Shown here piece by piece: positions 45,510 to 54,179 of a stretch of 64,000 bases of DNA. The stretch covers positions 1,397,240-1,461,239 of the forward strand of contig NZ_FOPG01000001.1 in the NCBI RefSeq assembly GCF_900113435.1, in the 5' to 3' direction. This stretch comes from Sulfitobacter dubius (GTDB lineage Bacteria; Pseudomonadota; Alphaproteobacteria; Rhodobacterales; Rhodobacteraceae). The notes under the pieces are model-generated. The model worked only from the letters and a program-made list of their open reading frames with translations, did no database searches and had not been told where the DNA came from. The translations under genes were made by a program, and so were the position numbers. Position 1 is the stretch's first letter; each line of letters begins with the position of its first letter.

Positions 45510-46132
45510 TGCCTTGGGATAGAGATCAGATGGCGGCGCGGGCCGCAGAGGAACTCGAAGACGGCATGTATGTGAACCTCGGCATCGGGATTCCGACGCT
45601 GGTGGCGAACTACGTCGGCGACAAGGACATCACGCTGCAGTCAGAAAACGGCATGCTGGGCATGGGCCCCTTCCCCTTTGAGTGCGAAGAAGACCCCGAC
45701 CTTATCAATGCTGGCAAACAGACCATCACCGAGCTCAGCCGCACGGCCTATTTCGACAGCGCCATGTCTTTTGGCATGATCCGTGGTGGCAAGATTGCCG
45801 CAGCGATTCTCGGGGCCATGGAAGTGGCTGAGAACGGCGATCTGGCGAACTGGATGATTCCCGGCAAGCTGGTCAAAGGTATGGGCGGCGCGATGGACCT
45901 CGTTGCTGGCGTCAAACGGGTCATCGTCGTGATGGACCACCAAAATAAAGCCGGAGAATCGAAGCTGCTGAAGGAATGTACCCTGCCGCTGACCGGCAAG
46001 GGCGTGGTTGACCGGATCATCACGAACCTCGGTGTGCTCGACGTGGTCGAAGGCGGCTTGCGGATCGTCGAATGCGCCGATGGTGTGACTGAGGACGAGC
46101 TGCGCGCGGCCACAGACGCCACCATCGTTTGA
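45509..46132 (+). CDS. scoB: 3-oxoacid CoA-transferase subunit B
   Basis: 207-aa beta subunit. The catalytic Glu that forms the CoA thioester is in 'LQSENGMLGMGPFP' (about residues 48-61), and 'GIPTLVANYV' and 'GGAMDLVAGVKRVIVVMDH' are also diagnostic. Two-subunit CoA-transferases of this type act on acetoacetate or 3-oxoadipate; similarity of the N-terminal and SENG regions favours the succinyl-CoA:acetoacetate group. Translation is coupled to subunit A. Confidence 0.93.
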   Translation: MPWDRDQMAARAAEELEDGMYVNLGIGIPTLVANYVGDKDITLQSENGMLGMGPFPFECEEDPDLINAGKQTITELSRTAYFDSAMSFGMIRGGKIAAAILGAMEVAENGDLANWMIPGKLVKGMGGAMDLVAGVKRVIVVMDHQNKAGESKLLKECTLPLTGKGVVDRIITNLGVLDVVEGGLRIVECADGVTEDELRAATDATIV

Positions 46133-46139
46133 ACAAAGC

Positions 46140-46160
46140 CCCCGGCGGCATCCGCCGGGG
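46140..46160. terminator. GC-rich hairpin between scoB and the transglycosylase gene
   Basis: A perfect 9-bp inverted repeat CCCCGGCGG-CAT-CCGCCGGGG lies 8 nt after the scoB stop and 14 nt before the convergent gene's stop. No T-tract; it probably terminates both transcripts in a Rho-assisted way. Confidence 0.7.
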
Positions 46161-46173
46161 CGCCACTGCGGCC

Positions 46174-46989
46174 CTAGTTCATCGCCGCAAAGACGCAGCC
46201 ATCGCTGATAAGTTGAGGTGGTGTTAAGCAAAGCCCCTGCGCGACCTGAAACGCGGCCAGAACTTTAGGCACGTAGTCGCGCGTTTCGGCAAAGGGCGGC
46301 ACGCCCGCGTGTTTGCGCACGGATCCTTCCCCCGCATTGTATCCGGCAAGCACGAGAATTGGATCGCGGTCGAACTCTCCCATCAGCCAGTCGAGGTATT
46401 TGACCCCGCCGAGGATATTCTCGGCTGCGATCAGACTGTCGCTGACGCCAAAGCGCGCGGCGGTATCGGGCATAAGTTGCATCAAGCCTGCCGCGCCTGC
46501 CCGGCTTACTGCATCGCTACGCCCAGACGATTCGACACTGATGACCGCCAGCACCAACGCCGGAGAGACCTTGGTGCCAACTGTGGCGCGCAAGATATCC
46601 ACACCATTGCTGCGGGCGATGTCTTGCAAGTGTTGAAGGCGCGGCGCGGGCACCTTGCCCGTAGAAAGCGCCGCCATTGCCGGGGCCAACCGCCCCGCCC
46701 CACCGACTTCAGCTGCGGGAGAGACCTTATCCCAGAACCAGTCGAACTGCCCTGCCCTTAAGGGTGCTATCGCCCCTGAGGGCGTAGCAGCCACCGCCGG
46801 ACCAGTCTCAACCTTGGCAGCCGCGGCAGCGCGGGCCGCGGGATCGATCTGCACAGTGATCCGCTTTGCCCCTTTCTTTGGAGGGGCGATCCGTTTGGCC
46901 GAGAATTCAGGGAAGGGCTTTGGCCCCTCTGCCGACGTGGCAGGGGCGATAAGGGCTGTTACCAGCGATAATGCCAATATGCGATACAT
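46174..46989 (-). CDS. Lytic transglycosylase (SLT domain)
   Basis: 271-aa periplasmic peptidoglycan lytic enzyme. A Sec signal peptide (MYRILALSLVTALIAPATSA) starts at ATG 46989, which has AAGG upstream; the frame also opens at 47076 without a signal-like N-terminus. The SLT catalytic Glu is in 'ISVESSGRSDAVSRAGA', followed by 'GLMQLMPDTAARFGV' and 'AGYNAGEGSV', the full goose-lysozyme-like signature. Adjacent to the Tad locus but divergent from it; such enzymes can open the wall for pili, which is only suggestive here. Confidence 0.92.
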   Translation of the reverse strand: MYRILALSLVTALIAPATSAEGPKPFPEFSAKRIAPPKKGAKRITVQIDPAARAAAAAKVETGPAVAATPSGAIAPLRAGQFDWFWDKVSPAAEVGGAGRLAPAMAALSTGKVPAPRLQHLQDIARSNGVDILRATVGTKVSPALVLAVISVESSGRSDAVSRAGAAGLMQLMPDTAARFGVSDSLIAAENILGGVKYLDWLMGEFDRDPILVLAGYNAGEGSVRKHAGVPPFAETRDYVPKVLAAFQVAQGLCLTPPQLISDGCVFAAMN

Positions 46990-47347
46990 GCCTGCTCTAC
47001 CTTGCGTCTGACGCGCCTTTGGCTGGCAATATCTCATGAATCGGGGAATCGGGCCAGCGATTGAGACGCGGATCATGGCATTTTCGCCCTAATTGGCGCG
47101 AAAATCCTCGGAAATAGCGCGATTCCCGAGCTTTAGGCCGAGTTAAACCATTTAATTTCAGATGCTTAAGAGAATTTCGAAAGAAAAAATTAGCAGAACT
47201 GCAAAAGTCACATTTGCTGCCAAATTCGCGCCCCAATCTGACGGCTATATAGGGTCATACCAAGTCGGACAGCCTCAATGAGAGAACGAGGCAAACCGGA
47301 CGGCGAGGTTAAAACCTTTTACTCAGTGATCCTTGGAGGGACATGAC
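46990..47347. promoter_or_regulatory. AT-richer upstream region of the Flp pilin gene
   Basis: This 358-bp gap holds no gene. It is noticeably less GC-rich than the rest, with several TTAA tetramers (near 47144-47175) and a small palindrome AGGTT-AA-AACCT near 47306. It must carry the promoters for the transglycosylase and the pilin. TTAA clusters recall CtrA half-sites, but no TTAA-N7-TTAA was found, so no regulator is assigned. Confidence 0.45.
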
Positions 47348-47530
47348 ATGATGAACTTTATCAAAAACTTCCGCAAAGACGAAGACGGTGCCGTGACAGT
47401 TGACTGGGTCGTTCTGACCGCTGCGATCGTTGGTCTGGCTGTTGTTGCTTTCAACACGATTGGTGACAACACTGCCGATCTGACCACCGAGATTGGCACC
47501 GCCATCGATGGCGTTTCGGCAACGCGCTAA
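47348..47530 (+). CDS. Flp family type IVb pilin (first copy)
   Basis: 60-aa prepilin: short charged leader 'NFIKNFRKDEDG', then the mature N-terminus 'AVTVDWVVLTAAIVGLAVVA'. CpaA-type peptidases cut after the Gly. The usual Glu at mature position 5 is Asp here, and Tyr 6 is Trp. A GGAGG site 7 nt upstream suggests high translation; the second ATG at 47351 could also be used. A terminator directly follows, so this pilin can be made in excess over the rest of the locus. Confidence 0.92.
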   Translation: MMNFIKNFRKDEDGAVTVDWVVLTAAIVGLAVVAFNTIGDNTADLTTEIGTAIDGVSATR

Positions 47531-47563
47531 CAACCGTATTCGTGGTAAAACACGACTGTCTTG

Positions 47564-47597
47564 GGGCCGCTTCTCTATCTGGGGTGCGGCCCTTTTT
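47564..47597 (+). terminator. Rho-independent terminator after the first pilin gene
   Basis: A 7-bp stem GGGCCGC (47564-47570) and GCGGCCC (47586-47592), loop 15 nt, followed by TTTTT. It separates the first pilin from the second pilin and the assembly genes. Confidence 0.8.
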
Positions 47598-47631
47598 CGC
47601 GCCCAAACGCCGCTTTCTAACGGAGACACCA

Positions 47632-47799
47632 ATGCGCAGCTTCTTAAAGAATTTTTCAAACGACCAAAGTGGCGCGGTCAGCGTTGAATGGGTTGTGTTG
47701 ACTGCAGGGCTGGTTGGCTTAGCGATCCTAGTGCTGGGCGTCTTCTCAGACAGCCTAGATGGGTTGGTGGAATATATCTTGGTCAAGATGACTGCCTGA
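47632..47799 (+). CDS. Flp family type IVb pilin (second copy)
   Basis: 55-aa prepilin with leader 'MRSFLKNFSNDQSG' and mature start 'AVSVEWVVLTAGLVGLAILV'. Here the canonical Glu5 is kept. GGAG precedes the ATG at 47632; the upstream opening from 47542 runs through the terminator and is not used. Close paralogue of the first pilin, so either a duplicated major pilin or a minor variant. Confidence 0.9.
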   Translation: MRSFLKNFSNDQSGAVSVEWVVLTAGLVGLAILVLGVFSDSLDGLVEYILVKMTA

Positions 47800-47946
47800 A
47801 GGCCATCATTTTACCTTCGCAAATCGAGCAACGGCAAGCTTCACCGCATCGCCGCCGTGCAGACCAAATCTCGCCATATTCGGCAGCTAGTCTGCCTAGG
47901 TGACAAAGCGGGCTCAGACTCGCTTCCATAGCAAAGAGGTAATGAC

Positions 47947-48807
47947 ATGCGAGCCGTATTCGGATTGGTTCTTTTGGTAGGTATCGCACTTGCCGGTGGG
48001 GCCGTTTATCTGGCGAAAGACCGGATTTCACAGTATCAAGCCGCCAATGCGCAGGCCCAAGCCGCGCTGGCGCAGGTGGTGCCAACCAAAACCGTTTGGG
48101 TGGCCGACAAGCCCTTGAAGTACGGGCAGCCCCTCACCCGCGAAGACGTCCGCGCCGTGAAATGGCCTGAGAACGCCATTCCAGAGGGGACATTCTTTGA
48201 GGAAACGGTCCTGTTTCCCGAGAACACAAAAGATCAACGCATCGTGCTGCGCAACATCGAAAAAGATGAAGCGATTATGGCTGTGAAGGTGACTGAGCCG
48301 GGCGAAGATTCCGGTTTGACCTCTCGCCTTGCGCGCGGCATGCGTGCCTTCACCATCAAAGTCGACGTTTCCAGCGGCGTCTCGGGCTTCCTGCGTCCCG
48401 GCGACAAGGTGGATGTCTATTGGACGGGCCGCGTGAACATGGGCAGCCAATCCAGCAACGGCGATGTGACCAAGCTGATCGAATCGGCGGTGCAGTTGAT
48501 CGCTATTGACCAAAGTGCCGATGCGTTGGTGATGGAGGAAGCCTCTATCGCGAAGACGGTGACCGTGGCTGTAAAACCCCAGCAGGTCGCCGCCCTTGCC
48601 CAAGCGCAATCGACCGGCAACCTGTCCCTATCGCTAGTGGGAGCCGATGACGATACCGTCGCCGAAGCCATCGAGGTCGACCAACGTTCGCTTCTCGGCA
48701 TCGAAGCACAAGAGACCATCGCAGAGGTCGCCAAAGAGAAAGTGTGCACCATCCGCACGCGTCGCGGTGCCGAGGTCGTCGAACTGCCGATCCCCTGCAC
48801 AAACTGA
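47947..48807 (+). CDS. cpaB: Flp pilus assembly protein CpaB (RcpC)
   Basis: 286-aa periplasmic pilus assembly protein. One N-terminal membrane helix (about residues 4-22) precedes a SAF-like domain ('TVWVADKPLKYGQPLTREDV') and the CpaB core 'GMRAFTIKVDVSSGVSGFLRPGDKVDVYWTG'-type region. CpaB interacts with the secretin CpaC at the outer membrane. The C-terminus has 'CTIRTRRGAEVVELPIPC', giving a cysteine pair that could form a disulfide. A terminator-like hairpin follows. Confidence 0.93.
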   Translation: MRAVFGLVLLVGIALAGGAVYLAKDRISQYQAANAQAQAALAQVVPTKTVWVADKPLKYGQPLTREDVRAVKWPENAIPEGTFFEETVLFPENTKDQRIVLRNIEKDEAIMAVKVTEPGEDSGLTSRLARGMRAFTIKVDVSSGVSGFLRPGDKVDVYWTGRVNMGSQSSNGDVTKLIESAVQLIAIDQSADALVMEEASIAKTVTVAVKPQQVAALAQAQSTGNLSLSLVGADDDTVAEAIEVDQRSLLGIEAQETIAEVAKEKVCTIRTRRGAEVVELPIPCTN

Positions 48808-48839
48808 CCCGATAACAACCTCTTGCCATACTAAGCAAA

Positions 48840-48867
48840 GACGTCGCAGCCCCCTGCGGCGTCTTTT
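48840..48867 (+). terminator. Rho-independent terminator after cpaB
   Basis: A 10-bp stem with one G-T pair (GACGTCGCAG, loop CCCC, CTGCGGCGTC) followed by TTTT begins 33 nt after the cpaB stop. Confidence 0.8.
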
Positions 48868-49012
48868 CCATTTTGGGTTATGTTGCGAATAGCCCACATG
48901 CAGCGCGTCCGCGAAGAGCTTGATTCTTGCAATAAAATTCTAATTGCCGCAGAGTGCAGCCAAACGAGGGCGAAAAGACCCATCCCGAGGCGTGATCAAA
49001 AAGGCAGGTCAC

Positions 49013-50449
49013 ATGAAAATCGATAGATTTCTAAAAGCGGCCCTGCTGGGGCTGACACTGGGCGCGATGCCAATGGCATTAACCCTGCCCAGTTCAGCTG
49101 GCGCCGACACATTGCGCGTTGTCAAACGTGGCACCAATTCCAGTCTCGATGTCCCGATGAACCGCGCTGTGGTGGTGGAAAGCGACATCCCCTTCGCGGA
49201 ACTCAGCATCGCCAATCCCGGCATCGCAGATATCTCATCCCTTTCGGACCGCACGATTTACGTGCTCGGCAAATCGCCTGGTCTGACCACGCTGACGCTG
49301 CTGGACGCTGGCGGACAATTGATTACCAATGTCAATGTCCGCGTCGCGGCGGATGTGTCAGAATTTAAAGAACGGCTGCGCCAAATCCTTCCCGGTGAAA
49401 AGATTGAGGTGCGCACCGCCAATGACGGCATCGTGCTTTCGGGCATTGTGTCCTCGACGCAGCGCTTGCAACGCGCCCTTGATCTGGCCGAACGCTATGC
49501 CCCCGAACGGGTCAGCAACCTGATGAGCGTTGGCGGCATCCAGCAGGTGATGATGAAGGTCCGCTTTGCCGAAATGCAGCGCAACGTGTCGAAATCGCTT
49601 GGGTCATCGCTTGCAATTAATGGCGCAATCGGCGGCACGGGCATTAATGCGGGCACCGGCACCACCAATACTTCGGGCGGGGTTACTTCTTCGCTTGGCG
49701 GCACGATCCCCTCGTCCAACCAGAACGCAGGCGCGGTTCTATTCGGCTTTAACGCAGGCTCTACTCAAGTGGGCATCTTGCTGGAAGCACTTGAGGAAAA
49801 AGGCGTCGTGCGGTTCTTGGCAGAGCCAAACCTCGTGGCGCTTTCGGGGCAAGAGGCCAAGTTCCTTGCCGGGGGCGAATATCCCGTCCCCGTCGCCCAA
49901 ACAGGTGACACCATCGCGGTTGAATTCAAACCCTTCGGCGTTGAACTCGCCTTTATCCCGCGTGTCGTCGACAAGGATATCATCAACCTCGAAATGAACG
50001 CCGCTGTGTCAGCCATTGATGCAAGCAACAGCATTGCCTTGGGCAACGGCATCGAAATTTCCGCGTTCACCCGCCGCGAGACATCGACCACGGTCGAGAT
50101 GCGCGATGGCGAAAGCTTTGCCATTGCTGGGTTGCTGACCGATGATTTCACCGACAGCACGCGGCAATTGCCGTGGATCGGCGATGTGCCGGTTCTGGGC
50201 GCGCTGTTCCGGTCGGCGGATTATCAGCGCAGCCAGACTGAATTGGTCATCATCGTCACCGCGCATCTGGTGACACCAACCCGCGGCGAAGCTCTCGCGC
50301 TGCCGACGGACCGCATCAAGCCGCCCTCCGAGAAAGACCTATTCTTGCACGGGCGCACTGCTGATGGCACCCGCACCCCCAGCCGGGGTGCAGCGGGCGA
50401 AGTGGCCAAGCAGGATTTCCGCGGCTCCTACGGTTATGTACTGGATTGA
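49013..50449 (+). CDS. cpaC: Flp pilus secretin CpaC (RcpA)
   Basis: 478-aa outer-membrane secretin for the Tad pilus. ATG 49013 gives a normal Sec signal peptide (to about residue 33, ending SAGA-DT); the open frame begins earlier at 48944. An N-terminal BON/POTRA-like region ('VVVESDIPFAELSIANPGIA') is followed by the secretin core 'EALEEKGVVRFLAEPNLVAL', 'GGEYPVPVAQ' and 'LPWIGDVPVLGALFRS', and the final 'RSQTELVIIVTAHLV'. Matches CpaC length and order. Confidence 0.95.
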   Translation: MKIDRFLKAALLGLTLGAMPMALTLPSSAGADTLRVVKRGTNSSLDVPMNRAVVVESDIPFAELSIANPGIADISSLSDRTIYVLGKSPGLTTLTLLDAGGQLITNVNVRVAADVSEFKERLRQILPGEKIEVRTANDGIVLSGIVSSTQRLQRALDLAERYAPERVSNLMSVGGIQQVMMKVRFAEMQRNVSKSLGSSLAINGAIGGTGINAGTGTTNTSGGVTSSLGGTIPSSNQNAGAVLFGFNAGSTQVGILLEALEEKGVVRFLAEPNLVALSGQEAKFLAGGEYPVPVAQTGDTIAVEFKPFGVELAFIPRVVDKDIINLEMNAAVSAIDASNSIALGNGIEISAFTRRETSTTVEMRDGESFAIAGLLTDDFTDSTRQLPWIGDVPVLGALFRSADYQRSQTELVIIVTAHLVTPTRGEALALPTDRIKPPSEKDLFLHGRTADGTRTPSRGAAGEVAKQDFRGSYGYVLD

Positions 50450-50453
50450 TCCG

Positions 50454-51137
50454 ATGACACGCAGAGATATCACGTTGATCGCTGGCACTGCGGCCCTCAC
50501 TGCGCTGACGGCCTGCGCCCCCAGCAACGATCCGGTTTATACTCAATTCTACCGCGAAGCAGGTTCGGTTGTGGATACCGGACAGTTCGGCAATGCCACG
50601 CTGCACAATCGGCAGGTCATGACAGGCGAAAAACAGGTCACTTTTGATTTAGCCAATCGTTTCGCCAGCGAAGTTGGCTCTACCGTGACATTCGCCTTTA
50701 ATTCGGCCCAACTAGACGCCAACGCACAGGCTGTCTTGCGCCAACAGGCCGGATGGATTCGTCAGTTCCCCGAGATTCGCTTCCGCGTCTATGGCCACAC
50801 CGATCTGGTCGGCTCTCAGAGCTATAACCGGGCACTCGGATTGCGGCGTGCGCAGGCGGTGGTCGGATATCTTTCCACCCTTGGAATCAGCCGAAGCCGT
50901 TTGGAAGCCGTTGTTTCCTATGGCGAAACACAGCCCCTAATCGTCACTCAAGGCCGTGAGCGTCGGAATCGGCGCACGGTGACCGAGGTGAGCGGCTTTG
51001 TGAAAGGTCATCCAATGCTTCTGGATGGCAAATATGCGCAGATCATTTACCGCGAGTATGTGGCCAGCGCAGTGCCCCCCTCGCAGTTAAGCTCCGGCGC
51101 TACCGCGACAGGTGGCGGCGACAGCGGCGGAGAGTAA
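50454..51137 (+). CDS. OmpA-family lipoprotein of the Tad locus
   Basis: 227-aa predicted outer-membrane lipoprotein: signal ending in lipobox LTAC (Cys about residue 20). The C-terminal half is an OmpA-like peptidoglycan-binding domain, 'FNSAQLDANAQAVLRQQAGW' then 'RFRVYGHTDLVGSQSYNRALGLRRAQAVVGYL'-type sequence with the Asp and Arg that bind diaminopimelate. It occupies the position held by CpaD/RcpB in other Tad loci, and so may anchor the secretin to the wall. ATG 50454 is 4 nt after the cpaC stop. Confidence 0.86.
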   Translation: MTRRDITLIAGTAALTALTACAPSNDPVYTQFYREAGSVVDTGQFGNATLHNRQVMTGEKQVTFDLANRFASEVGSTVTFAFNSAQLDANAQAVLRQQAGWIRQFPEIRFRVYGHTDLVGSQSYNRALGLRRAQAVVGYLSTLGISRSRLEAVVSYGETQPLIVTQGRERRNRRTVTEVSGFVKGHPMLLDGKYAQIIYREYVASAVPPSQLSSGATATGGGDSGGE

Positions 51138-51168
51138 GGCCAAGGGCCTCTCTTGCAACGCAATTTCA

Positions 51169-51199
51169 CCCCCGCGCCTTTTGGGCCGCGGGGGTTTTT
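51169..51199 (+). terminator. Rho-independent terminator after the OmpA-like gene
   Basis: Stem CCCCCGCG (51169-51176) and CGCGGGGG (51187-51194), followed by TTTTT. It ends the cpaC/OmpA unit; cpaE and later genes therefore need a promoter in 51200-51429. Confidence 0.85.
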
Positions 51200-51429
51200 C
51201 GTGACCCGCTAATAGATGTCCAATCGGGCGCTAAAACGCGGATCGTTTCAAGATACCCAACAATGGAGGCTTTTTGGCCCCAATCTCGCCCCAGTTGGGA
51301 GTGATATTCGACCAAGAAGGATAAATGTGCCCGGCTTAGAGGCCGCGCATGAGGCAGACGCCAGAGCGGTCGCAGCGACAGAATATCGCCGATCTCCGGC
51401 CAACCCGTTGATGTAAAGGACAAAAGGTC

Positions 51430-52674
51430 ATGAGCAGCAGTATGCCCCAACCCGAAGCAGCGCCGATTGTTGCCTGCACAATCAGCCGTGATGTGCAGAA
51501 CTTCGATCTCTTGATCGAAGACATGGAGGCCACCCTAGGCGAAAGCTGGGGCGATCTGGGATTCGCTGAAGCGCTGGCATTCTTTGGTCAGCCCGAAGCC
51601 GAAGCGATGGAATTTGTGGCGCTCGCCATGGATGAAACCGACGAAGACAACCTTGTGCTGATGAGCGAAATCATCACACAGGCCAAGGCCCGCGACATCA
51701 GCGTGATCCTGATCGCCGAAGATATGACCCCCGCCGCGCTGCATTCACTGCTGCGTCAGGGTGCTGACGAATTCGTCCCCTATCCGCTGCCCGAAGGTGA
51801 GTTGGCCCAGGCCATTGCCCGGGTGCGCGCCGGAGAGAACAGCGCCCCTGCCCCCGCCGCAGAAGCAGCCGCACCGCAGCTTAAAGCTGGTGCGCAAAAG
51901 GATGGCGCATTGATCGTGGTACACGGGCTGGCCGGCGGCACAGGTGCCACGACCCTTGCCGTGAACCTCGCGTGGGAACTTGCCAACGCTGATAAAAAGA
52001 ATGCCCCCTCAGTCTGCTTGTTGGATTTCGATCTGCAATACGGCTCGGTCGCGACGTTCCTTGATCTGCAACGCCGCGAGGCGGTCTATGAGATGATGTC
52101 CGACACAGAATCCATGGACGAAGAGATCTTTGGCCAAGCCCTGCAAACCTTCGACGATAAACTGCATGTGTTGACCGCCCCGGCAGAAATGCTACCGCTC
52201 GACATCATCACCAACGAGGACGTCGAGCGCATCCTCAGCATGGCACGCAACCAATTTGACTATGTCATTGTCGATATGCCTTCGACGCTGGTGCAATGGT
52301 CGGAAACTGTGTTGACCAGTGCCCATGTCTATTTCGCGATGCTGGAACTCGACATGCGCTCAGCCCAGAACGCCCTGCGGTTCAAACGCGCACTGCAATC
52401 CGAAGAGCTCCCCTTTGAGAAGCTGCGCTATGTCATGAACCGCGCCCCAAAGTTTACTGATCTCAGTGGCAAAAGCCGGGTCAAGCGTATGGCCGAATCG
52501 CTTAGCATCTCAATTGACGTGCACATGCCCGATGGCGGCAAAGCGGTGACACAGGCCAATGACCACGGTTTCCCCCTTGCTAATTCTGCCCCAAAAAGCC
52601 CGCTGCGGCGCGAAATCGCCAAGCTGGCAAGCTCCATCCACGATCTCAAGGGCGAGCAGGCCAAAGCGGCCTGA
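51430..52674 (+). CDS. cpaE: Flp pilus localization protein CpaE (TadZ)
   Basis: 414-aa MinD/ParA-like protein that positions the Tad machine at the cell pole. Residues 1-140 form a receiver-like N-terminal domain ('PIVACTISRDVQNFDLLIED' onward). The ATPase-like domain has the modified P-loop 'HGLAGGTGATTLAVNLAWE' (about residues 163-181), in which both the signature Lys and the P-loop Lys are replaced by Ala, and 'VCLLDFDLQYGSVATFLDL' as switch region. It probably binds ATP weakly or not at all. Followed 24 nt later by cpaF. Confidence 0.93.
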   Translation: MSSSMPQPEAAPIVACTISRDVQNFDLLIEDMEATLGESWGDLGFAEALAFFGQPEAEAMEFVALAMDETDEDNLVLMSEIITQAKARDISVILIAEDMTPAALHSLLRQGADEFVPYPLPEGELAQAIARVRAGENSAPAPAAEAAAPQLKAGAQKDGALIVVHGLAGGTGATTLAVNLAWELANADKKNAPSVCLLDFDLQYGSVATFLDLQRREAVYEMMSDTESMDEEIFGQALQTFDDKLHVLTAPAEMLPLDIITNEDVERILSMARNQFDYVIVDMPSTLVQWSETVLTSAHVYFAMLELDMRSAQNALRFKRALQSEELPFEKLRYVMNRAPKFTDLSGKSRVKRMAESLSISIDVHMPDGGKAVTQANDHGFPLANSAPKSPLRREIAKLASSIHDLKGEQAKAA

Positions 52675-52698
52675 GCCCCCTAGCGAAAGAGCGTATCG

Positions 52699-54168
52699 AT
52701 GTTTTCCAAGTATAAGAAACCAGCCCCCGGCGCCCCAAAAGCGGCCCCTGCCCCGGCCAAACAGGCCAAGCCTGCCAAGGTTGTCGAAGCTGCTCCAGTG
52801 GCCGCCCCGGCACCTGCTGAGGCTGCCAAATCGGCTTCGATGCGTCGCGCCCTCAAGCCCGCCGCCGCAGCACCCGAAGACCGTGAGGTCAAGCGCAAGC
52901 AGCGGATGAGCGAAATCAAACTCGAGTTGCACCGCGCACTGTTGGACAACCTCAACCTTGCCGCGCTGGAACATGCATCCGAAACTGATTTGCGCCAAGA
53001 AATCAACGACATTGCCGTCGAAATTCTGTCGGAAAAAAGCATCGTGCTTAACCGCGAAGACCGCATGACGCTGAACTCCGAACTCTATGACGAGGTGACC
53101 GGCCTTGGCCCGTTGGAGACGCTGCTGAAAGACGACACGGTCAACGATATTCTGGTAAACGGCCCGCAGCAGATTTTCGTCGAGCGAGATGGCAAACTGC
53201 AGTTGACCGACGTGACGTTCAAGGATGAAAAGCACCTGCTGCGGATCATCGACAAGATCGTTTCGGCCGTGGGTCGGCGCGTGGATGAAAGCAACCCCTA
53301 CGTCGATGCGCGGCTCAAAGACGGCTCGCGTTTCAACGCCATGGTGCCCCCCGTTGCGGTGGACGGCTCCTTGGTGTCCATTCGTAAGTTCAAGAAAGAC
53401 AAGTTGGGCATCGACGATCTGGTGAATTTCGGGGCTTTCTCGGAGGAGATGGCCGCCTATTTGCAGGCCGCCGTGGCGACGCGTCTGAACATCATCGTGT
53501 CCGGCGGTACGGGCTCGGGTAAGACGACCACGCTCAACGCCCTGTCGTCGTTCATTGCCAATGATGAACGCATCCTGACCATCGAAGACACCGCCGAACT
53601 TCAGCTCCAGCAGACCCATGTGGGCCGGATGGAAAGCCGCCCGCCAAACGTCGAAGGCAAAGGCGAAGTCTCTCCCCGCGACTGTCTGAAAAACGCCCTG
53701 CGGATGCGCCCGGACCGGATCATCGTGGGTGAGACCCGCGGCGAGGAAGTGATCGACATGTTGCAGGCGATGAACACCGGTCACGACGGTTCCATGACCA
53801 CGATCCACGCCAACTCGGCCCGTGATGGCATCAGCCGTCTGGAAAACATGATTGCCATGGCCGGGATTGAAATGCCGCTCAAGGCGATGCGCAGCCAGAT
53901 TTCCTCGGCTGTGAATCTGATCGTGCAGGCCAGCCGCCTGCAAGACGGCTCGCGCCGGATGACCTCGATCACCGAGATCACGGGCATGGAAGGCGAGGTG
54001 ATTTCGATGCAGGAAATCTTCCGGTTCCAGCGTGTCGGCCTGACGCCCGAGAACAAGATCATCGGCCATTTCACCGCCACCGGCGTGCGCAGTCACTTCT
54101 CTGAGCGGTTCCGCATGTGGGGCTATGACCTGCCCGCCTCTATCTACGAACCCGTGGCGGCCCAGTAA
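52699..54168 (+). CDS. cpaF: Flp pilus assembly ATPase CpaF (TadA)
   Basis: 489-aa secretion ATPase that drives pilus extension and retraction in Tad systems. The N-terminal about 60 residues are Pro/Ala-rich, the middle contains '[20 protein letters not shown]', and the ATPase core has Walker A '[16 protein letters not shown]', the Asp box '[12 protein letters not shown]', Walker B-region '[19 protein letters not shown]' and the His box '[14 protein letters not shown]'. All catalytic motifs are intact, unlike in neighbouring CpaE. Confidence 0.96.
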   Translation: MFSKYKKPAPGAPKAAPAPAKQAKPAKVVEAAPVAAPAPAEAAKSASMRRALKPAAAAPEDREVKRKQRMSEIKLELHRALLDNLNLAALEHASETDLRQEINDIAVEILSEKSIVLNREDRMTLNSELYDEVTGLGPLETLLKDDTVNDILVNGPQQIFVERDGKLQLTDVTFKDEKHLLRIIDKIVSAVGRRVDESNPYVDARLKDGSRFNAMVPPVAVDGSLVSIRKFKKDKLGIDDLVNFGAFSEEMAAYLQAAVATRLNIIVSGGTGSGKTTTLNALSSFIANDERILTIEDTAELQLQQTHVGRMESRPPNVEGKGEVSPRDCLKNALRMRPDRIIVGETRGEEVIDMLQAMNTGHDGSMTTIHANSARDGISRLENMIAMAGIEMPLKAMRSQISSAVNLIVQASRLQDGSRRMTSITEITGMEGEVISMQEIFRFQRVGLTPENKIIGHFTATGVRSHFSERFRMWGYDLPASIYEPVAAQ

Positions 54169-54179
54169 GGATTGATGCA

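Noticed and set aside
47140..47180. Candidate CtrA boxes (TTAA repeats) upstream of the pilin gene
   Set aside because: TTAA pairs are spaced 5 or 10 nt rather than the 7 nt of the consensus, and the segment is AT-rich, so chance matches are expected.
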